A stretch of 10,040 nt of DNA. Source: JAGGZI01 sp964399605 (GTDB lineage Archaea; Aenigmatarchaeota; Aenigmatarchaeia; PWEA01; JAGHBM01). The translations under genes were made by a program, and so were the position numbers. Position 1 is the first letter of the stretch. Each line of letters starts with the position of its first letter. The notes under the pieces were generated by a model, which saw nothing but the letters and a program-made list of their open reading frames with translations, was not told the DNA's origin and ran no database searches. The stretch spans positions 1 through 10,040 of the forward strand of contig CAYNRH010000030.1 of assembly GCA_964399605.1 (NCBI GenBank), read 5' to 3'. Positions 1 through 5,725 of the stretch are shown piece after piece.

Positions 1-1
1 A

Positions 2-169
2 TGGGGAAGGTGGATTTCTATACCATTTTTGGTTTCTGTACAATCGGATAAAGTTGAAATAGACACAAAAGAGCACACAGAATATGTATGGATAGAACCC
101 CGCGATTTTGTAAATTATGATTGTATAAAAGGCATGAAAGAAGATTTGAAATCACTTGGGTTTTTATAA
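2..169 (+). CDS. C-terminal end of a probable Nudix hydrolase (5' truncated by the window edge)
   Basis: An open frame enters from the left edge and runs 55 codons to a TAA at 167-169. Its start and the Nudix box itself lie outside the window. The visible part reads as a beta strand, then the segment HTEYVWIEPRDFVNYD, then a short helix ending KEDLKSLGFL. The pattern of E-x-x-W-hydrophobic-x-P-x-x-F followed by a terminal helix is typical of the last strand and helix of MutT-type Nudix hydrolases, which cleave nucleoside diphosphates linked to another moiety. The substrate cannot be inferred. No Shine-Dalgarno or overlap links it to the next gene, which begins 65 bases downstream behind its own promoter-like sequence, so it is probably a separate transcription unit. 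The family call rests on the tail only; the coding frame itself is fairly secure. Confidence 0.6.
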   Translation, partial: WGRWISIPFLVSVQSDKVEIDTKEHTEYVWIEPRDFVNYDCIKGMKEDLKSLGFL

Positions 170-205
170 TAAATGTTAAAGCAAAGCAAACAACATTTAA
201 ATAAT

Positions 206-214
206 TTTTAAATA
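206..214 (+). promoter_or_regulatory. Archaeal TATA-like box for the KaiC-like gene (leaderless start)
   Basis: TTTTAAATA is centred about 25 bases before the ATG at 235. In archaea the TATA box centre lies about 25-27 bases before the transcription start, so transcription would begin at or next to the ATG. This agrees with the absence of any Shine-Dalgarno-like sequence in 215-234. The surroundings are very AT-rich, so other TATA-like matches exist, for example around 195-202. Confidence 0.55.
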
Positions 215-234
215 AAAGAAAACAATTTATAATC

Positions 235-1041
235 ATGGTTAAAAAAATCAAGAATTTGAAACACAAGAAAGAAAAGAGAAAGACCGTGAAAGAATTTGAA
301 TACATTAAAACAGGCATAATGGGATTGGACAGTCTTTTTGAAAAAGGCATACCGAAAAATAATGCGATTCTTGTTTCTGGAGGAGCGGGCTCAGGAAAAA
401 CCTTAATGTGTCTCCAAATTGGTATTAATGCTGCAAAAAAAGGGAAAAAATGTTTTTATATGTCTTTTGAAGAGACAGAAGAAAGACTTAAAAGCCACAT
501 AAAAAAATTCGGTTGGGATCTTGGCGATAAAGAAAAGAATCTCCTTATAAAAAGATACAATCTCTTCGACGTGACCAGGGAAATAGACGCTCTTTTAGCA
601 AAACAATCAGGAGACCTACTTATAGATATAAAACCAATTCTCATTCCAGAAGATTTCAAGCCAGATATAGTTATAGTGGATTCTTTGACGGCGATAGCTT
701 CGGCTTTTCTTGGCAGAGAGGAAACTTACAGGATATATATAGAACAGCTTTTTAGATATTTTGAAGAGCTCGGTGTCACAACGTTTCTTATTTCAGAGAC
801 AGAACAAGAGCCAAAAATGTATAGTCCCACCGGTGTGGAAGAATTCCTTGCAGATGGAGTCATAGTTCTTTATAACATAAGAAGGGGCAATGTCAGGCAA
901 AGTGGTTTGGAAGTTCTTAAAATGCGTGGTACAAAACACCAGAAAAAAATTGTGGCTATGCAAATAACAGACAGAAAAGGCGTTGAGGTTTATCCAGAAC
1001 AGGAAGTGTTTTCGGTTTTCAAGTTAGAAAAATATCAATAA
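235..1041 (+). CDS. KaiC-like RecA-superfamily ATPase (single KaiC domain)
   Basis: This 268-residue protein is a complete single-domain KaiC/RAD55-type ATPase, the size usual for archaeal one-domain versions rather than the two-domain cyanobacterial clock protein. After a lysine-rich N-terminal extension (residues 2-19) come the opening motif KTGIMGLDSLFEKGIP (25-40), the Walker A P-loop GGAGSGKT (49-56), the paired glutamates of the FEE motif (E79, E80) expected to act in ATP hydrolysis, the Walker B strand DIVIVDS (D149), and the C-terminal LKMRGT motif (228-233) that contributes to the ATP site of the neighbouring subunit. All key residues are present, so an active, probably hexameric ATPase is expected. 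The ATG fits a leaderless transcript. A strong ribosome site just after the stop suggests co-transcription with the surface protein. Archaeal KaiC-like proteins usually act in signalling or as partners of other machines; the partner is not known here. Confidence 0.93.
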   Translation: MVKKIKNLKHKKEKRKTVKEFEYIKTGIMGLDSLFEKGIPKNNAILVSGGAGSGKTLMCLQIGINAAKKGKKCFYMSFEETEERLKSHIKKFGWDLGDKEKNLLIKRYNLFDVTREIDALLAKQSGDLLIDIKPILIPEDFKPDIVIVDSLTAIASAFLGREETYRIYIEQLFRYFEELGVTTFLISETEQEPKMYSPTGVEEFLADGVIVLYNIRRGNVRQSGLEVLKMRGTKHQKKIVAMQITDRKGVEVYPEQEVFSVFKLEKYQ

Positions 1042-1044
1042 ATT

Positions 1045-1051
1045 GGAGTGA
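1045..1051 (+). promoter_or_regulatory. Shine-Dalgarno site for the surface-protein gene
   Basis: GGAGTGA ends 6 bases before the ATG at 1058 and lies in the 16-base gap after the KaiC-like gene. It matches the archaeal 16S anti-SD well. It fixes the start of the long gene and supports its being internal to an operon, in contrast to the leaderless gene before it. Confidence 0.7.
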
Positions 1052-1057
1052 CATTGA

Positions 1058-4000
1058 ATGTCATTTAAAAAAATTTTTTTTGTTTTGTGTATGGTTCTCC
1101 CCATTTTTTTACTTTCAAACATCGCGACTGCAACACTTAACGTTACACTCAGCGAACCAGAAGACAATAGTGTTTTCATAACGACTAATAATATAACATT
1201 TAATTGTACTGCGAGTAGCGATAACTTTTTAGAAAACATTACCCTTTATACAAATATTAACGGTAGTTTTGTGTCAAGCGAAACAAAATATGTTGGGGAA
1301 TTTGTGACAGATTCGCATACGCTTTTGCTTTGTCATTTTAATGGTGAAACAATATGTTCTGGTGGGGAAGTAGAAGAGCCCTTCGGTTATGACACATGGT
1401 CATTCGAACCAGGGAAGTTTTACGACGGCGTTTATATAAATGATACAGACGGTTTGGTATATGGTACTAATGAAAATTTTGACAGAAATCAAGGAACAGT
1501 TGAATTTTGGCTACAGTTAAAAGACAACATATCTAGCCTTTCAGGCAAATGGATTTGGTCAGCTTCTAACATATTTGGTGAAAGCAAAAATGAATTTAGA
1601 ATAATAATAGATTCGGGTTATATATACTTTTACATAATAGATTATGATTTTAATGAGCATTACGTAAGACGAAACGAATCACAACTAAAAGCCAATGATA
1701 TGATACATTTAGCAATTGTATGGGATTTGGATTCTCCAGTATATGATAATAGTAGAATGGAACTTTATATTAATGGCTCGAAGAATGGTAACGAATATTC
1801 TGCCACAAATTCCAATATAACATTAGATAATAATCCAGAATATATTGGCGTGGGTGAAGATAAGAGCATCAACACAGTTAATGCTGTTTTTGATGAGATG
1901 AGAATAAGTAATATTGTAAGAACACCAGAAGAAATAAATGAGGCATATAATCAGAGATTAACAGGTGCAACAAGCAGAACATTTTTAATAAACAATGTAC
2001 CGGATGGAAATTATATTTGGAACTGTCTTGTTTATGATAATCAATCCAATAGTAATTGGTCAACATCTAATTTTACATTCTATGTTGATAGGTACACACC
2101 ACCAACCACAAACGATATTATTATATTGCCTAATTCTTCTGATGATATTGACCCTGGTGTTAATATCAGTATTTTTGTAAACGCATCGGATCCCTCTAAT
2201 GTAAGTGCTGTGATACTCCAGTATAAATCCCCGCTTGCAAGCTCTTTTATAAATGATACAATGGATTATAACCCATCTACGGGATTGTGGGAAAACGGGA
2301 CAATAGTTACAACAGTTTCTGATATAGGCAACTGGAGCTACAGAGTATGGTCAAATGATACCAATGGAAATGTAAATATGTCAGATACATATTTACTTCC
2401 GGTTGAATGGGACAAGACATGGTCTTTGGTTGTAATAAATTCATCAGGTGAAGTCTCTGATAACTTTGGTACGGTTAGCGGTTTTAAAGAAACAACACAA
2501 ACATTAGGAAGAATAATAGTAAACAACACGGGAGACTATTCGTTGAGTTTTGATATAACATCCTCTTCACAATCCATTTATTTGACTTATAATGTTTCTC
2601 TACCATTTGATTTGTCTCCGAAAATGCGTAAAGACATAGAAGTAAACGCCACGATACCAGAGACACCAGCAGAATATTCAGTTACATTAAATATTACTTC
2701 AAATGGTGCAACCCCGGAGTTTAGGGAAGCAAACTCTACTGTTATATCTTTTATAGGGGGGCCGTACATAAACGAAACCACGGAAATTAGTGATTATCCC
2801 ATTTCAATAACCCAAGGAGAAGACGCAAATTTCACTGGATATGTTAAAAATATAGGAAATGAAACAGCTATTAATATGTGGTTAAACTGGAGCTTTCCAT
2901 CTGGATGGGATGTTGTTTCGGGTAGTTTAAACAATATGATTGGAAATTTAACATCACAGGAGAGTACTACAGTTACAATAGTAATGAGAGCCACTTCATC
3001 AGCTACTGCTGGTGCTGCAACAATATGGTTGAATTCAAGTGCCCAGGGAACTGCTGGAAGTGATTACAAAACAATAATTATTGAATGCAATTCCGATGAT
3101 GGTGTCTGCGGTACCGGATGCACTTACTTAACCGACAGCGATTGTTCTGCACCTTCTGGAGGAGGCGGTGGCGCTGCGGTTGTTGGCGTTTCATTAAAAC
3201 CAGAACTTTTGTTGTTTGTTCCCGATAGAACAGACTTAACAAAAGGCGAAACATATAAACTTTCGCTCAAAGTTTCAAACCCAAATGCAAAGAACATAAC
3301 GAAGATAAAATGGGGAATAAGCGGATATCCGGAAACACTTGTTAAAGAAGAGAAACCGCTTGTTACATACATTCCTGAGAGGAAAAACAAAACCATAATA
3401 TTGGAGATTGATGCGCCACCTTACATTGAGGAAAAAGATTATTTTGTTACCATATCTGTTGGCGGGTTATATAATTCTAAGTACATAGAAGATTCAAAAA
3501 AAATTATTTTTTCTGTTCATGGTATTGTGGAGAATGAGAGTTTAAATGCTATAAATGATGCCAAGATTTCGATTGAAAAAATGAAGAAACTTGGTTTTAA
3601 GTACGATATTCTTGAGGGGTTGCTTGAGGAGGCAAATGTAGCATATAATAATCTTGATTTTGATAAGGCAAATGAATTGGCACAAAAAATAATAGACTTT
3701 CAAGAGAAAGCATTGGAAACGCATGCTTTGATTAATCAGTTAAAAAGTGACATAACACTGGCAGAAAAATATAACATAGATGTTAATGAAGCGAAAAAAA
3801 TGACGACTCTTGCCGAATATGCTTTTAAAAGAGGAGATTACAAAAGGGCGGAAAACAGGATAACTTCGGCAATGGTTGCTTATCAAATGGAAACAAAAGA
3901 TATTTTACCTCTTATGCAGTTTTTGTCTAAATATTGGTACGTGTTTTTAATTTTGATTATATTGATTTTATTTTTCAGAAAAAGAATAATACTGAGACTT

Positions 4001-5155
4001 ACAGAGGCAAGACTCAAAAAGATAGTAAAGAATAAAAAAACTCTTAAGAATTTGATAAAAAATCTTCAAAAAGATTACTTCATTAACAAAAAAATATCTA
4101 AATTTGACTACATTCTTAGAAAACAAAATTATGAAAAAAGAATGGCACAAATAATTTCAGAGGAGGCTAAAACTTTCAAGAAAATAGCGCTATTAAAAGG
4201 AAAGACACGAAAAGAGGGGCTGATTTTGGAAAAGGAATTTTTAGAAAAAAGAATAAAGGAAATCCAGGGCGATTACTTTAAGCGGAAGAAAATTGGTAAG
4301 AACGAATATAAGGAAATTTTAGAAGAAATTCAAAGGGAACTTGCATTGGTTGAAAAGGATATTAAAAAAATTGATAGAAAAAAGCTAAAAACATTTTTAA
4401 TAATTTTCCTGCTTTTTATTATTTTTAGTTCAAATGTAAATGCAGAAAAATATACACTTGACGATGCTTTAAAACTTATAAAAGACGCGGAGGGGGTTAT
4501 TGCTGAAATGAAGGAAACTGGTCTTGGAACAGACTATGCCAATCATACTCTTCAAGAGGCAAAATTATCCCTCTCTCGCAATGATTATGATGCGGCAGTT
4601 ACACAGGCAAGATATGTTTTTGTAATAAAAGAAAAGGCTTTGTATATTAACGAAATGATAGATGAAACAGAGAGCAGAATTTATGAGCTTTCTTCCAGAG
4701 GATATGATACTTCGAAAGCAAATGAATTATTTCAAACAAGTCTAAGTGAATTTGAAAGCGAAAACTACGAAGAAGCAGAAAAACTCCTCAATCAGGCCGT
4801 TGATAATCTTGATGAAATCGAAAGAAAGGAGACTCTTTCAAAAGCAAGCGAGAGTATCTTTAATAAATTAAAAGAGGCAGTTATTAAAAATTGGATAGAA
4901 TTAACAATTTCAGCTTTTATAATATTACTAATTTCTTTATCTGCTTGGTGGAAAGTAAAGAAAGTCCTAAGAGTGAAAAAAATAAGAGAACTGGAGAATG
5001 AGATGAATAGTATAAAAAAATCAATAAAACATCTTCAGGAAAAATATTTTATTAGAAAAGCAATAAGCAGAAAAAATTATGACATAAGGATGTCGGAATA
5101 CAAAAAATACCTTAATAATCTAATGGAAGAGCTGGAAACCCTTAAAAATGTATAA
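1058..5155 (+). CDS. Giant surface protein: LamG-like and Ig-like ectodomain, duplicated stalk/membrane/cytoplasmic modules
   Basis: This 1365-residue protein of unknown function begins with a signal peptide (hydrophobic 6-20, likely cleavage near A25). Residues about 87-297 look like a LamG/concanavalin-like jelly roll (strand pattern GTVEFWLQL, MELYING, FDEMRIS). Ig-like or CARDB-like beta domains follow to about 675, then a four-cysteine segment (C677, C684, C688, C696), five glycines (701-705) and another beta domain to about 825. A helical stalk (828-958) leads to a membrane segment (959-973), a charged cytoplasmic part (974-1111), a second hydrophobic segment (1112-1125) ending in a signal-peptidase-like VNA-E site, a second stalk (1130-1278), a third membrane segment (1279-1298) and a cytoplasmic tail. 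By hand count about 37 N-X-S/T sequons fall in the first ectodomain and almost none later, which supports this topology. A role in adhesion, envelope structure or sensing is inference. The ATG is backed by a strong Shine-Dalgarno site. Confidence 0.88.
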   Translation: MSFKKIFFVLCMVLPIFLLSNIATATLNVTLSEPEDNSVFITTNNITFNCTASSDNFLENITLYTNINGSFVSSETKYVGEFVTDSHTLLLCHFNGETICSGGEVEEPFGYDTWSFEPGKFYDGVYINDTDGLVYGTNENFDRNQGTVEFWLQLKDNISSLSGKWIWSASNIFGESKNEFRIIIDSGYIYFYIIDYDFNEHYVRRNESQLKANDMIHLAIVWDLDSPVYDNSRMELYINGSKNGNEYSATNSNITLDNNPEYIGVGEDKSINTVNAVFDEMRISNIVRTPEEINEAYNQRLTGATSRTFLINNVPDGNYIWNCLVYDNQSNSNWSTSNFTFYVDRYTPPTTNDIIILPNSSDDIDPGVNISIFVNASDPSNVSAVILQYKSPLASSFINDTMDYNPSTGLWENGTIVTTVSDIGNWSYRVWSNDTNGNVNMSDTYLLPVEWDKTWSLVVINSSGEVSDNFGTVSGFKETTQTLGRIIVNNTGDYSLSFDITSSSQSIYLTYNVSLPFDLSPKMRKDIEVNATIPETPAEYSVTLNITSNGATPEFREANSTVISFIGGPYINETTEISDYPISITQGEDANFTGYVKNIGNETAINMWLNWSFPSGWDVVSGSLNNMIGNLTSQESTTVTIVMRATSSATAGAATIWLNSSAQGTAGSDYKTIIIECNSDDGVCGTGCTYLTDSDCSAPSGGGGGAAVVGVSLKPELLLFVPDRTDLTKGETYKLSLKVSNPNAKNITKIKWGISGYPETLVKEEKPLVTYIPERKNKTIILEIDAPPYIEEKDYFVTISVGGLYNSKYIEDSKKIIFSVHGIVENESLNAINDAKISIEKMKKLGFKYDILEGLLEEANVAYNNLDFDKANELAQKIIDFQEKALETHALINQLKSDITLAEKYNIDVNEAKKMTTLAEYAFKRGDYKRAENRITSAMVAYQMETKDILPLMQFLSKYWYVFLILIILILFFRKRIILRLTEARLKKIVKNKKTLKNLIKNLQKDYFINKKISKFDYILRKQNYEKRMAQIISEEAKTFKKIALLKGKTRKEGLILEKEFLEKRIKEIQGDYFKRKKIGKNEYKEILEEIQRELALVEKDIKKIDRKKLKTFLIIFLLFIIFSSNVNAEKYTLDDALKLIKDAEGVIAEMKETGLGTDYANHTLQEAKLSLSRNDYDAAVTQARYVFVIKEKALYINEMIDETESRIYELSSRGYDTSKANELFQTSLSEFESENYEEAEKLLNQAVDNLDEIERKETLSKASESIFNKLKEAVIKNWIELTISAFIILLISLSAWWKVKKVLRVKKIRELENEMNSIKKSIKHLQEKYFIRKAISRKNYDIRMSEYKKYLNNLMEELETLKNV
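3539..4147 (+). repeat. Protein-level duplication, copy A: helical stalk, membrane segment, cytoplasmic YF motif
   Basis: Residues about 828-1030 of the surface protein. The stalk contains two helical-hairpin repeats of the type D...A...L..A...F...DY..A..L...A (from about GFKYDILEGLLEEANVAY and from KYNIDVNEAKKMTTLAEYAF). They are followed by membrane segment 959-973 and, about 33 residues on, by the motif DYFINKKISKFDY. The order and spacing recur in copy B (4457-5122). The relation is at protein level; the DNA has diverged. Confidence 0.75.
4457..5122 (+). repeat. Protein-level duplication, copy B
   Basis: Residues about 1134-1355 of the surface protein. Two helical-hairpin repeats (from GLGTDYANHTLQEAKLSL and from RGYDTSKANELFQTSLSEF) align almost without gaps to those of copy A. 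They lead to membrane segment 1279-1298 and, about 32 residues later, to KYFIRKAISRKNYDIRMSEY, matching the copy A motif. Copy B is preceded by its own signal-peptide-like segment, so it looks like a formerly separate or tandemly duplicated gene fused in frame. Confidence 0.75.
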
Positions 5156-5169
5156 TTTTTTATTTAAAT
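5156..5169 (+). promoter_or_regulatory. T-run and TATA-like sequence between the surface protein and the degenerate RecA-fold gene
   Basis: The 31-base gap holds six Ts directly after the TAA (5156-5161), which could act as a weak archaeal oligo-T terminator, and TATTTAAAT at 5161-5169, about 22 bases before the ATG at 5187. That spacing is slightly short for a leaderless start. No Shine-Dalgarno sequence is present. A second transcription unit may therefore begin here, but read-through from upstream is equally possible. Confidence 0.35.
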
Positions 5170-5186
5170 GAAGTTAAATATTTTTT

Positions 5187-5720
5187 ATGAAAAACATAGA
5201 TAAGATTCTTTCAAAGGAATTTAAGAATAACAGGATACTTCTTTTATCATTTGAGAGCAGAAAATATAAGGAGAATACAGAACACTTGATCAAATATTCT
5301 ATAAATAAATTTAAAAAAACTTGTTATATCAGTCTTAATTATCCATATGAAAGCATATTATCCAACTTAGACAACAACAAAGAAAAAATTTTCTTTATAG
5401 ATTGTGTTACTGCTACAGTTAAGCAGCCAAAGTCAATAAAGGGAGTTGTATTTGTTTCATCCCCACACGCATTAACGGAAATATCAATTGCACTCGAAAA
5501 AACCATGGAAAAGGAAAAAATAGATTTCGTTTTGTTTGATTCTATATCAGCTATCTTAATCTATGAAAGCCCACTCCTAGTTATGAAATTTATTCATAGG
5601 CTAATTTTAATGTTAAGAAAGGAAAACATATACGCCACATTCTTGATTATGAAGGAAGACATCAAAACTGAATTAATGAAAGATTTGGCGATGTTTGTTG
5701 ACAAGATTGTTGAATTGTGA
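5187..5720 (+). CDS. Degenerate KaiC/RecA-fold protein lacking the P-loop (probable pseudo-ATPase)
   Basis: This 177-residue protein can be aligned by eye to the intact KaiC-like ATPase at 235-1041. Its segment KFKKTCYISL (42-50) matches KGKKCFYMSF, FVLFDSIS (114-121) matches the Walker B strand IVIVDSLT with D118 kept, YATFLIMKED matches VTTFLISETE, and the final VDKIVEL matches the strand ADGVIVL. Where the ATPase has GGAGSGKT this protein has LSFESRKY (20-27), with no glycine-rich loop and no GKT. The FEE glutamates are replaced by LNYP, and the KMRGT end is absent. It should not hydrolyse ATP in the usual way. A middle segment with FIDCVT and VSSPHALTEI resembles a group of archaeal RecA-like proteins of unknown function that I cannot name with certainty. 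Its role is probably regulatory or a binding partner. The next gene starts at or just after its stop, so the two are likely translationally coupled. Confidence 0.8.
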   Translation: MKNIDKILSKEFKNNRILLLSFESRKYKENTEHLIKYSINKFKKTCYISLNYPYESILSNLDNNKEKIFFIDCVTATVKQPKSIKGVVFVSSPHALTEISIALEKTMEKEKIDFVLFDSISAILIYESPLLVMKFIHRLILMLRKENIYATFLIMKEDIKTELMKDLAMFVDKIVEL

Positions 5721-5725
5721 TATAT

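Noticed and set aside
18..350. Minus-strand open frame of 110 codons across the left intergenic region
   Set aside because: It overlaps both the Nudix tail and the start of the KaiC-like gene antisense, is low-complexity hydrophobic, and conflicts with two better-supported + strand frames.
4346..5155. Separate gene starting at the internal TTG
   Set aside because: The frame is continuous with the upstream 1096 residues without any stop, and TTG with a weak AGGGA is poor evidence. It is kept as a finding rather than annotated as a gene.
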